A DNA stretch of 64,000 nt from Acidobacteriota bacterium (GTDB lineage Bacteria > Acidobacteriota > Thermoanaerobaculia > Multivoradales > Multivoraceae): the NCBI GenBank assembly GCA_026707545.1, contig JAPOWR010000001.1, positions 372,001 to 436,000 on the forward strand. Direction: 5' to 3'. The translations under genes were made by a program, and so were the position numbers. The notes beneath the pieces were generated by a model. That model worked only from the letters and a program-made list of their open reading frames with translations, did no database searches and had not been told where the DNA came from. This document shows, piece by piece, positions 42,863-51,276 of the stretch; the stretch's first letter is position 1, and each line of letters begins with the position of its first letter.

Positions 42863-43419
42863 GACGTTCCCTCCCGGAGCAACCCGTGGTTCGCGATGAG
42901 CACGTCCGCCGTAGCGTACATGGCGATGGCGAACAGGCCGAGCGAGAAGGCGCCGACATGGTCGGCGAACTCGAGCGGCCGCGCGGCGGCCTCGGGCGCC
43001 AGCAGTAGGCCGACCGCGATTAGCACGAGATTCCTCAGCACCAGCGCCCATCCCGCCGGCTGTCCAACCGTTCCGGCCCACGAGCAGCCGCAGTCCTCGG
43101 GCGCGATGCCGCGGAGGACGCTCACAGCCATGCCGAGCGCGTAGAGGCCGAGCAGTCCCGCAACCAGCCCGGCGGCCGCAGGTCCCGAGGGGTAGACGGC
43201 GCAGAGCCCGGCGGCGACCAGTTCCGCTCCGATCAGGCCGGCTGTGACGACGGCGGCGAGCGCGGGCGAACGCGGCAGGCCGAAACTCCGCAGATAGCTT
43301 GACGCGATCGTCGCGGTCGTCCGCAGGTCGCGCATCTTGTGCACGGCGGTGCCGAGAAACAGCAGCGTGAGCAGAACTCGCGCGGCGATCTGGACGACCG
43401 GGTCGATGGCAAGGCTCAT
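42859..43419 (-). CDS. mauE: MauE membrane protein
   Basis: 186 residues with four to five transmembrane helices of the MauE/DoxX-like family. LLFLGTAVHKMRDL near the start is characteristic, and a paired cysteine motif DCGCSW lies at about residues 110-115. MauE is needed with MauD for maturation and stability of the MADH small subunit. It lies directly between mauB and mauD, in the order seen in methylotroph mau clusters (B-E-D-A). Confidence 0.88.
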   Translation of the reverse strand: MSLAIDPVVQIAARVLLTLLFLGTAVHKMRDLRTTATIASSYLRSFGLPRSPALAAVVTAGLIGAELVAAGLCAVYPSGPAAAGLVAGLLGLYALGMAVSVLRGIAPEDCGCSWAGTVGQPAGWALVLRNLVLIAVGLLLAPEAAARPLEFADHVGAFSLGLFAIAMYATADVLIANHGLLREGTS

Positions 43420-43426
43420 GGACGAG

Positions 43427-44608
43427 TCAGTCCCAGGGTTGCATCAGGACGAGGACGCCTCTGACTTCCACATCGGGGTTCAGTGTGCGCGTCAGCTCGC
43501 CTGTGTTCGCGTCGTAGATGTCGACGTGGCTGTAGGTCGAGACATAGAGGAGCGGCGCGTCGTCCTGGCTCACCGCAACCGCGGCGGCGGCCTTGTCCAT
43601 CTTGTAGCGCGCCAGCCGTTCACGGCTCTCGATGTCGAACACCCAGGTCTCGAAACCGAAGCCGCGGTGGAAGTCGTAACCGCCGGGCTTACGCTCGAGA
43701 TCGGGCACGGAGGACATCAGCAGGAAGAGACGGCCGGAGGCTTCGTGGATCGCCATGTGCTGGTTCGGCGCGGCGGGCACCCAGACCCCCGCGTCGTCCT
43801 CGTCGCGGAACGTCCAGGGCTCCTGGAAGCTGATCTCGCCGCCACTCGTGTCGACGGCGTGCATCACGCCGCGCACCGAGGCGAAGTACCACACGTCCCC
43901 CGACCTGGCGCCCGTGGGGTGGAGGGGGTCCCCCTCGGCGTCGAAGAAGCCCGGGTGGGTTTCTCTTCCGCTCTCGGCGCCGTTCTCATCCAGGTCGACG
44001 GTCAGCACGGATCCGTCGCCGCATAGCGACAGGAACCGGCGGGATCCGGCCGCCATCGTGTGCGCGCAGCCGCCGGTCTCGATCTCGCCGACGTACTTCC
44101 GTTCCTGGAGGTCGACGACGCCGAAGCTCAGGGCGGGCGTGAAGAACGACTGGATCAGGAAACGGTCGTTGTCCGTCAGGGTCGCCAGGTTGCTGCTCGC
44201 CAGCCCCCGCATCGCCTTCGGCGGGTCGATCGGGATCTCCCCCTTGATCTCGAGCGTCTTCGCATCGAAGATCTCGACCACCTCGACGAGATCGCCGTGG
44301 TAGCCGCGCGTCATGTAGACGGCGTGGTTGTAGATCTCGTCGCCCGAGCTGGGGATCTGGGGCAGGAGGCCCTGGTAGCCGAGTTCGATCGAGCCGAGAA
44401 GCGTACCTGAGTCGGCATCGATGAGGTCGGCGTGCGCGTAGTTCGCGAAGGACGCGATCCAGACCCAGTGCGCGCCGTCCGGCTTGTCCGGCAGGGTCGC
44501 GGTGAGCAGGGGCTCCGGCAGGGAAGCCGGATCGATCTGTGCCGAAGCGGGAACTCCGGCGAACCCCATCGAGGCGACGAGCGCCAGCGCGAAGAACGTC
44601 CTCTTCAT
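43427..44608 (-). CDS. mauB: amine dehydrogenase large (alpha) subunit
   Basis: 393 residues with a signal peptide (MKRTFFALALVASMGFAGVPASAQ). The body is the seven-bladed propeller of the methylamine/aralkylamine dehydrogenase heavy chain: HWVWIASFANYAHADLID, YMTRGYHGDLVEVVEIFD, then a late GYDFHRGFGFETWVFD. The length is close to the family norm. In the enzyme two large subunits hold two TTQ-bearing small subunits in the periplasm. Its ATG is two bases after the stop of the upstream secreted-protein gene, whose last codons hold the ribosome-binding site (AAAGGA). Confidence 0.88.
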   Translation of the reverse strand: MKRTFFALALVASMGFAGVPASAQIDPASLPEPLLTATLPDKPDGAHWVWIASFANYAHADLIDADSGTLLGSIELGYQGLLPQIPSSGDEIYNHAVYMTRGYHGDLVEVVEIFDAKTLEIKGEIPIDPPKAMRGLASSNLATLTDNDRFLIQSFFTPALSFGVVDLQERKYVGEIETGGCAHTMAAGSRRFLSLCGDGSVLTVDLDENGAESGRETHPGFFDAEGDPLHPTGARSGDVWYFASVRGVMHAVDTSGGEISFQEPWTFRDEDDAGVWVPAAPNQHMAIHEASGRLFLLMSSVPDLERKPGGYDFHRGFGFETWVFDIESRERLARYKMDKAAAAVAVSQDDAPLLYVSTYSHVDIYDANTGELTRTLNPDVEVRGVLVLMQPWD

Positions 44609-44610
44609 AC

Positions 44611-45129
44611 CTATTCCTTTCGGGTCCAGAACAGTTCGTACTCGGTTTCCCAGGTTTCCCCGCCGTCGGTTGAGAGCACGGAGAGTTCGCGCAGCCGGCC
44701 GTCGGGAAGCGTGAAGAAGCTGAAACGGCCGATCGTCTCCTCGTCGAGGTCGGCGGTCTCGAAGCGGAACTCGTTCTCCACCATGTTCCCGTTCTCGAAT
44801 CGCATCCGCTGTCCGCCGGGCTTCCCCGAGCCGGCGAGATAGCTCCAGTTGTCCTGCGTGTCGCTGTAGACGAGCAGACAGAAGAAGTCCCGAATGCCGT
44901 CCATGCGGGTCATCCACTCTTCGACCAGGTAGCAGCCTTCGGGCCCCAGCTCCCACACGACCTCGGCCATCAGCGTGCCGTCGCCGGTGTGGACTTCCCA
45001 TTCGCCGACCAGGTGATGAGCGGCCTTGCAGGCCGGGTTCGCCACCTCGTGGGAGTCGGCGGCCGCTGCCGAGGCGGCAAGGAGCGTGACCGTTGCGGAT
45101 CCGCAGGCGAGCAGTCGCGCCAAACCCAT
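44611..45129 (-). CDS. secreted protein of unknown function, first gene of the amine dehydrogenase operon
   Basis: 172 residues with a signal peptide ending near AAAADS. The mature part resembles DUF1579/lipocalin-like beta barrels: AAHHLVGEWEVHTGDGTLMAEVVWELG at the start, then LVYSDTQDNWSYLAG and ELFWTRKE at the end. Cysteines occur at PACKAAHH, PEGCYLVEEW and DFFCLLV. It is coupled to mauB and led by GGAGGAG. No such gene belongs to known mau clusters. It might bind a substrate or product, or help assemble the enzyme; this is inference from position only. Confidence 0.6.
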   Translation of the reverse strand: MGLARLLACGSATVTLLAASAAAADSHEVANPACKAAHHLVGEWEVHTGDGTLMAEVVWELGPEGCYLVEEWMTRMDGIRDFFCLLVYSDTQDNWSYLAGSGKPGGQRMRFENGNMVENEFRFETADLDEETIGRFSFFTLPDGRLRELSVLSTDGGETWETEYELFWTRKE

Positions 45130-45223
45130 GTCGTTCTCCTCCGGAAGGCGTGGCCCCGGTCATGCCGGGGCCGCCTTCTCAACCGTGTCCTGATCGAGTC
45201 ACTGTGTCCGACACCGTAGGGGA

Positions 45224-45229
45224 AGTCAA
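45224..45229 (-). promoter_or_regulatory. -35-like TTGACT for the mau operon
   Basis: CCTTGACTTCC on the minus strand, about 95 bases before the start at 45129. It faces away from the CCTTGACT of the TonB-receptor promoter, with the 37-bp element between them. A -10 is not clear. Confidence 0.35.
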
Positions 45230-45247
45230 GGCAGATCGGGGCATTTT

Positions 45248-45284
45248 CAGGTTCGCTCAGATTCGCTAAGAAAAGTTCCTTGAC
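45248..45284 (+). promoter_or_regulatory. 37-bp regulatory element (copy 2) with -35 box
   Basis: 31 of 37 bases equal those at 35650-35686. Direct half-repeats GGTTCGCTCA and GATTCGCTAA stand 11 bp apart, and the element ends in CCTTGAC as a -35, followed by a possible -10 TAAACC. It ends 59 bases before the TonB-receptor start, almost the same distance as copy 1 from its gene. Confidence 0.6.
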
Positions 45285-45343
45285 TACGGACAGGAACGCC
45301 GTAAACCTTACGGTGTTTGAAACTGTGCCCACGGAGGTTCGTA

Positions 45344-48160
45344 ATGACGTCGTCTCCCCGTTTCGCCCCGAAGCTCGTCTTCCCCCTGGTTGTGCTGGCG
45401 CTCCTGGCGTCGACGGCGATGTACGCCCAGAACGTCGGCAGCGTGCGCGGCACGGTCCGTTCCGCGGACGGTGAGCCGCTGCCCGGAGTCCTGGTGCAGG
45501 CCACGGGCGACATCGTGCGCGGCGAACGCACATCCATGTCGGGTGTCAACGGTGATTGGCTGATCCCCGGGCTTCCGCCCGGCCTGGTGACCTTGACCGC
45601 GACGCTCGAGGGACTCGAAACCGAGACGGTCGAGGGTGTCCGCGTCTCGATCTCCGGCGTCGCCGTCGTCGACTTCTCGATGCGGGTCGCAGGTGTCGAG
45701 GAGGCGATCACGGTGACTTCGGAGGCACCGATCCTAGACGTGACGAGTTCCTCGGCCAGCAGCAGCTTCCAGGCCGACCTGATCGACGCCAAGCCGACGA
45801 CCCAGCGCAACTTCCAGGAACTCGCCCTGATGGCTCCCGGCGTGTCGGCGAACGGCAACGTCGGGTCGGTCGGCGTCTACTCGGGGTTCGTTTCCGCCTA
45901 CGGACGGGACGAGGGGTCGGTGGCCTGGAACGTAGACGGCCTGGACATCAGCTTCCCGGATACCGGCAACATCTGGGGCGCGTGGGCGGACCCGGACACG
46001 ATCGCCGAGGTGCAGGTGCTCGGCGTCGGAGCGCCCGCCGAGTACGGGAACATGACCGGCGCCGCGGTGAATGTAGTCACCAAGTCCGGCACGAACACCT
46101 TCCAGGGACGCATCGCCTACACGGGCGAGTTCGACGGTCTGACCTCGGCGGGTCCGCAAGTGGAGGACGCGGTCGGGGTCGAGCGCGGCTTCGTCAGAGA
46201 CACATACAACAGTTGGACCCTGTCCGCGGGCGGCCCGATCAAGAGAGACAAGCTGTACTTCTTCGCCGCGGTCGGGCTCAAGGAGGATCTGCTGATCGAG
46301 CCGGGAGCGACGCCCGGCATCGACATCCCGGTCAGCACCTTCGATCACTACAACCTGAAGCTCGACTGGTCGCTCAATCCGTCGCACACGCTGACGGGCG
46401 CCTTCCAGTTCGAGGACTACGCACGCTCCTACGGCGACAGCGGCCGCGTGATCACGAATCCGGGCGCGATAGGCACGGAGTACGTCGTGGTCCCCTACAC
46501 CCGGTTGGGTTACCAGGGGATCCTCGGCAGCAACACGATCCTGGAACTGAACTGGAACGACATCCACAACAAGAACCGCAACGTCTCGGCGACCGGCAGC
46601 CTGGAGGCGCCCTTCATCGACTACGACACGAGTCCCGCGACGTCGAGCGGCGGCAAGAGGTACCCCTACATGTATCCCGTGTGGTGGAACCGCGGCCACG
46701 CCAAGGTGACGCACTTTGCCGAGGACCTCGCCGGAAGCCACGAGTTCAAGTTCGGATTCCAGTACAGCAGCAGCGGCGAGAAGGCGGCGGCCGTCTATCC
46801 CGGCTTCGGCGGCAAGTACTACTACAAGTTCTTCGGCACCTACTACGAGTACTCCCGCAAGGAGCACTACTACGGCGCGGAGACGGAGGCGTTCGGGCTG
46901 TACGTGGACGACTCGTGGCGGGTCAATGACCGCCTGACGCTGAATCTCGGTGTACGGACCGACTCGGATGGTGGCTACATTCCGCCCTATCCGCTCCTGG
47001 AGTCCTACCTCTGCGACGAGCTGAACTGCGGCGTCAAGACCGGTGAGTTCTCGCCGAAGTACCCGGACGTCGTCGACTACTCGAGCGTGGACCCGCGGTT
47101 GGGGCTGGCCTACCGGATCGGCGACGGCGACCGCCAGGCCGTGCTCCGGCTGTCCGCCGGCCGCTACCACGAGATGAACGTCGTCTCCAACTGGCAGCAG
47201 CCCCATCCCGACCGGCCGGTCGCGCAGTGGCGCACGAGCGCGAACCGGCATGGCCCGTTCACCTTTGCTTGGGAGGTCGGCAACGGCACGTTCCGACTGC
47301 CGAGGAAGGACCTGAAACGGCCCCAGACGGATCAGTACGCGGTTGGGTACGAGAAGCAGGTCGGGGAGTACGTCGTCGGTCTCCAGCTCATCACGCACGA
47401 AACGACGGACATGATCGGTTGGCAGATCGGGGACGACGGCGAGTACGAGGACAGGCCCTACGTCAACCCGCTGACGGGCGAGACGATCATGTTGAAGAAC
47501 ATGATCGTCCAGCCGACGCTGCAGAAGGGCAACCGCCCCGGGAACGCGGCGAACGCTCCGCCGGGGACGAAGTACCACCAGAAGTACAAGGGCGCCTTCC
47601 TCACCTTCGCCAAACGGCACACCGGCCGCTGGTCGCTGAACGCGTCGCTCGGCTGGGCGGAATCGAAGGGGTTCCAGCCCGACGCGCTTCAGGAGAGCCA
47701 GAACAACGCCTTCTACATCGGCAACCAGGGTTCCGACCCGAACCATCACCTCTTCGGAGGCGAACTGGGTCAGAGCGACCGGCCGTGGACGTTCCGGACC
47801 CAGGCGACCTTCGATCTGCCCTGGGACCTGCGGCTGGTGACGATCCTGAACTACGAGGACGGCCGACCGTACCGCTACATGACGCGCGTGCGTCTGAACC
47901 AGGGGAACGTCACGGTTCCGCTGGAGGCGATGACCGGCGACCGCCGGATGCCCGCGCGCAAGCAGATCGACATCGGTCTGTCGCGCCGGTTCACGCTGGG
48001 CGACCAGGTTGGCCTGAAGGTTGACCTGCAGGCGCTGAACCTCCTGGACGACGACGGCCACTACTACTGGGGCAGCTACGGTCGCTATCCGGCGGAACTC
48101 GTGCCGTCGAGGTACTTCCTGCCGCGGCGGATGGCGATACGCGTGGGCATCGACTTCTAG
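45344..48160 (+). CDS. TonB-dependent receptor, Oar-like (carboxypeptidase-regulatory N-domain)
   Basis: 938 residues. A signal peptide ends near MYAQN, followed by a carboxypeptidase-regulatory-like domain (VRGTVRSADGEPLPGVLVQA), a plug domain (EAITVTSEAPILD to AAVNVVTKSGTNTFQG) and a long outer-membrane barrel ending in the aromatic VGIDF typical of BamA substrates. ATG 45344 has GGAGG six bases upstream. This architecture is common in Acidobacteriota and Bacteroidota. Divergent from the mau operon with the 37-bp element between, so it may import an amine-containing or cofactor-related compound; this is inference. Confidence 0.88.
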   Translation: MTSSPRFAPKLVFPLVVLALLASTAMYAQNVGSVRGTVRSADGEPLPGVLVQATGDIVRGERTSMSGVNGDWLIPGLPPGLVTLTATLEGLETETVEGVRVSISGVAVVDFSMRVAGVEEAITVTSEAPILDVTSSSASSSFQADLIDAKPTTQRNFQELALMAPGVSANGNVGSVGVYSGFVSAYGRDEGSVAWNVDGLDISFPDTGNIWGAWADPDTIAEVQVLGVGAPAEYGNMTGAAVNVVTKSGTNTFQGRIAYTGEFDGLTSAGPQVEDAVGVERGFVRDTYNSWTLSAGGPIKRDKLYFFAAVGLKEDLLIEPGATPGIDIPVSTFDHYNLKLDWSLNPSHTLTGAFQFEDYARSYGDSGRVITNPGAIGTEYVVVPYTRLGYQGILGSNTILELNWNDIHNKNRNVSATGSLEAPFIDYDTSPATSSGGKRYPYMYPVWWNRGHAKVTHFAEDLAGSHEFKFGFQYSSSGEKAAAVYPGFGGKYYYKFFGTYYEYSRKEHYYGAETEAFGLYVDDSWRVNDRLTLNLGVRTDSDGGYIPPYPLLESYLCDELNCGVKTGEFSPKYPDVVDYSSVDPRLGLAYRIGDGDRQAVLRLSAGRYHEMNVVSNWQQPHPDRPVAQWRTSANRHGPFTFAWEVGNGTFRLPRKDLKRPQTDQYAVGYEKQVGEYVVGLQLITHETTDMIGWQIGDDGEYEDRPYVNPLTGETIMLKNMIVQPTLQKGNRPGNAANAPPGTKYHQKYKGAFLTFAKRHTGRWSLNASLGWAESKGFQPDALQESQNNAFYIGNQGSDPNHHLFGGELGQSDRPWTFRTQATFDLPWDLRLVTILNYEDGRPYRYMTRVRLNQGNVTVPLEAMTGDRRMPARKQIDIGLSRRFTLGDQVGLKVDLQALNLLDDDGHYYWGSYGRYPAELVPSRYFLPRRMAIRVGIDF

Positions 48161-48181
48161 ATTCAGAAAGGTGGTTCCGAC

Positions 48182-48736
48182 ATGAAGATGAAGGCTGAGA
48201 CGCCGTTCCCGTTCGATCGCCGCACCCTGCTGGCCGCGGCTCCGCTCGGAATCCTCGCCTCGGCCTGCGCTCCGGCGGAGGAAGCCGGAGCCGCGGAGGA
48301 GGAAGCCGCTGCCGCGGCGGATCAGACCGCTTCAGCGGACGAGGATGCCGGTCTGACGGTGGAGGAAATCTCCCACCGGCAGACCGCGCGCGACTTCGTC
48401 AAGGCGCTCGAGACGAGTGACTGGGAGTGGTTCTCCAGCGTCATGGCCGACGACGCCCGGTTCATCACCCACGCGGCCGAAGGGCCGTGGGCGCGGTCGA
48501 TGACGGAGGGCGGCGATGTAATCCTCGAGAACATGAAGCAGTTGATGGGCGGCCTGAAGGATCCCAACCTGATGATCACCAGGGAGCGGGTGCTCGGGCA
48601 CCTCGTGATCCACGAGCGCGAGGAGAGCTTCACGACCGAGAACGGCCCGACGACCTCGAACATCACGGCCATGTACCTCGTCCACGACGGCAAGGTGCAG
48701 GTTTGGTTCGAGCTGGTGGGTGACCTGCCGGCGTAG
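48182..48736 (+). CDS. Tat-exported NTF2-like (SnoaL) lipoprotein
   Basis: 184 residues. FDRRTLLAAAPLGILASAC combines a twin-arginine-like motif with an SPase II lipobox. An Ala/Glu-rich spacer (about residues 30-55) is followed by a SnoaL/limonene-epoxide-hydrolase-like domain: TARDFVKALETSDWEWFSSVMADDARF to VQVWFELVGDLPA. AAAGGTGG precedes the ATG, 21 bases after the TonB receptor, so both are one transcript. An NTF2-like domain also ends the PQQ-like protein at 35750, which shares the regulatory element. Ligand unknown. Confidence 0.7.
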   Translation: MKMKAETPFPFDRRTLLAAAPLGILASACAPAEEAGAAEEEAAAAADQTASADEDAGLTVEEISHRQTARDFVKALETSDWEWFSSVMADDARFITHAAEGPWARSMTEGGDVILENMKQLMGGLKDPNLMITRERVLGHLVIHEREESFTTENGPTTSNITAMYLVHDGKVQVWFELVGDLPA

Positions 48737-48743
48737 TGCCGGC

Positions 48744-51191
48744 TTAGCCCCGGGCCTGCAGGCGCCGCCCGTTCTCGACCGCTTCCCTGGCCTCGGGCAG
48801 GCGTCCCTTCCGGTTGAGGATGTCGGCCAGCACGAAATAGCCGAAGGGCCCGAAGACGCCCTCCGGATCGCGGCGCAACCCCTCGCGGACCAGTAGCTCG
48901 GCGCGGTCCAGGTCGTCGCCGCGATCCATGTGCAGCTTGGCCAGGTGGTAGTAGCCGAGTACGAACTCCGGGTTCGAGCGGATCGCCGCGCGCCACATCT
49001 CCAGGTGATCCTCGGGCCGGCCGAGCCGGCCGTACAGGTGTCCCAGGTTGAACTGGGCGCGGAAGTGGTAGGGCGCGTGCCGGATCGCCTGCTCGTAAGC
49101 CGCCGCTGCCTCCTGGGCGCGGCCGGCCTCCTCGTGAGTCAGCGCCAGGTTGAAGTAGGGCTGGCCGATCTCCGGGTTCTTGGCGATCGCCTTCTCGAAG
49201 TGAACTGCCGATTCCCGGCTCCGGCCCAGGAGGGCCAGGAGCTCGCCGTGCTGATTGTGGATCCACGCCGGCGCCACCTCTTCGGCGGCTGCCGCTTCAA
49301 CGACGCGTAGCGCGTCGGGGAGGCGGTCCAGATCGGCGTAGATGTCGCTCATCGCGATCGCCGCGTTCGATTCGTAGGGCGCGAGTTCCACCAGCCGGTG
49401 AAAACCCACCAGCGCCTCCTCGAGGCGGCCGAGCCGCCAGTAGCTCGTGGCGAGTCCGAGCAGGGAGGCCTGGTGTTCCGGGTTCAACGCGAGCGCCTGC
49501 TGGTAGAGCGCCAGCGCCTGACCGTGGAGTTCGGCTGATGCTGCTGCGTCTCCGCGCCGCGACGCCTCGTCGGCGCGCCGCCCGATGATCCCACCCAGCA
49601 TCTGGTTCGCGTCGACGATGCTGGCGTCCAGATCCAGGGCGGCGCGCAGGTACTCCTCGGCTCCCTCTTCATCGCCCTGTCCGATGAAGCTCTGCGCTTC
49701 CATGATCGCCCGGTGGACCGCGATCCTCTCCTTCGGATCCGTGCGCTCGACTCCGTCGTCCTCATCGATCCCGCTGTTTGCGCGGCCCGCCAGGTAGCCC
49801 AGGGCGCGCAGTTGCGCGAGCGTCTCCGTATCGAGGTCGGGCCGCCCGCCGGGCCGGTCACCCGATGACTTGAGGTAGTCGGAGTAAGCGAGCAGGCGTT
49901 CGCGCAGGGACCGCGCCAGGTCCCGTTCCTGAAGCAGGACGTTGTTCGCTTCGCCGGCGTCCTCCCGGAGCAGGTAGAGCTCCGGGTTCGTCGTTTCGAT
50001 GAACTTCTCTGACTCGGTGCGGATCGAGCGCAGGGGCGCCCAGTTGTAGTGGTAGAGGGAGTAGTACGACTCCGTGTAGACCTCCCGCGGCGATGCCGGT
50101 TGCCGGCCCAGGATCAGCGACCGCAGATCGACGCCCTGCACCTCCGGTGGCACGTCCTGGCCGACGATCGAGAGGACGGTCGGCAGGATGTCGACGTGGC
50201 TGACCGCTTCGTTGACGACCGGGCCTTCGAAGTCTCCGAAGGGCAGCCGCAGGATGAGCGGAACGTGGACGGTCGAGTCATAGATGAAGTAGCCATGGAA
50301 TCCCTCGCCGTGCTGCCCCAGTCCCTCGCCGTGGTCGGAGGTGAGAATGAAGACCGAGTCGTCCAGCACGCCGCGGCTCTCCAGCCCTTCGCGCAGCAGG
50401 CCGACGAGCGAGTCGGTGTAGGCCACTTCCGCGTCGTAGGGGCGGTCGGGATACTGGGACCTGAAGGGCTCGGGCGGCGTGTAGGGGTCGTGCGGCTCGA
50501 ACAGATGGACCCACAGGAAGAAGGGAGCGTCCCGGGGCTCGTCGAGCCAGGCCAGCGCGTGCTCTATCGTGTCCGGCCCCTCGTGCTGCACCTGGCCGAC
50601 GTTGACGGAGGGCTCTCTCGGGTCGAGCTGGAAGTCGTCACGGTAGCGGTCGAAACCGCGGCCGATTCCCCACCGGGAATCGAGGACGAAGGCGCTGATG
50701 AACCCCGCCGTGTCCCAACCGGCCACAGAAAGCACCTCGGCGAGAGTGGGAAGCGTTTCGTCCAGGGAGTAGCCGACGTTCTCCCGGACGCCGTGGAACG
50801 GCGGGTAGGTGCCGGTCATGATCGAGCAGTGGGCCGGCAGGGTGAACGGCACCGTGGTCGCGGCGTTCGAAAAGCGCACGCCTTCCCGGGCGAGCCTGTC
50901 CATGTGGGGCGTGGAGACGAGTTCCGAGCCGTAGCTGGAGAGACGATCGGCACGCAGCGTGTCGATCGTCACCAGAATGACGTTCAGCCGGTCGGCGGCG
51001 ACCTCTCCGGCCAGTTCCGTCCAGGTCGGCAGCGGTTCCCGTTCGGCTTCCGGGACGGGCTCCGGGGCATCCCCGGGATCGCCGCCGGGGCCGCAGCCGA
51101 CCGCCAGACCCAAGGTGAGGACGAGGAAGCGCGCGCCGACCGCCCAGGGAAGTGAGCGCAAGTCCGGGAGCCTCCCGTTCGAGATGAACAT
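48744..51191 (-). CDS. sulfatase-fold lipoprotein with C-terminal TPR repeats
   Basis: 815 residues. The N-terminus has a hydrophobic stretch and a possible lipobox (AVGC, C33). The alkaline-phosphatase/sulfatase domain spans about 68-440: LVTIDTLRADRL with metal ligand D77, then TSDHGEGLGQHGEG. The site where sulfatases have Cys or Ser for formylglycine reads TVPFTLPAH, with T117 as candidate nucleophile, as in LtaS-type phosphoglycerol transferases. From about 490 to the end at least eight TPR-like repeats follow. ATG 51191 is chosen; ATG 51215 lacks any ribosome-binding site. Confidence 0.75.
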   Translation of the reverse strand: MFISNGRLPDLRSLPWAVGARFLVLTLGLAVGCGPGGDPGDAPEPVPEAEREPLPTWTELAGEVAADRLNVILVTIDTLRADRLSSYGSELVSTPHMDRLAREGVRFSNAATTVPFTLPAHCSIMTGTYPPFHGVRENVGYSLDETLPTLAEVLSVAGWDTAGFISAFVLDSRWGIGRGFDRYRDDFQLDPREPSVNVGQVQHEGPDTIEHALAWLDEPRDAPFFLWVHLFEPHDPYTPPEPFRSQYPDRPYDAEVAYTDSLVGLLREGLESRGVLDDSVFILTSDHGEGLGQHGEGFHGYFIYDSTVHVPLILRLPFGDFEGPVVNEAVSHVDILPTVLSIVGQDVPPEVQGVDLRSLILGRQPASPREVYTESYYSLYHYNWAPLRSIRTESEKFIETTNPELYLLREDAGEANNVLLQERDLARSLRERLLAYSDYLKSSGDRPGGRPDLDTETLAQLRALGYLAGRANSGIDEDDGVERTDPKERIAVHRAIMEAQSFIGQGDEEGAEEYLRAALDLDASIVDANQMLGGIIGRRADEASRRGDAAASAELHGQALALYQQALALNPEHQASLLGLATSYWRLGRLEEALVGFHRLVELAPYESNAAIAMSDIYADLDRLPDALRVVEAAAAEEVAPAWIHNQHGELLALLGRSRESAVHFEKAIAKNPEIGQPYFNLALTHEEAGRAQEAAAAYEQAIRHAPYHFRAQFNLGHLYGRLGRPEDHLEMWRAAIRSNPEFVLGYYHLAKLHMDRGDDLDRAELLVREGLRRDPEGVFGPFGYFVLADILNRKGRLPEAREAVENGRRLQARG

Positions 51192-51276
51192 CTGGGGATA
51201 CCTGCCGGTCACCATCGTACTAAGCTGCCGTCGCTCAAGCCCGCGAGACGCCCCTTCCGGGGAAGGAGATGAAGCG

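Noticed and set aside
45734..48061. 775-codon open frame on the minus strand
   Set aside because: Antisense shadow of the TonB-dependent receptor.
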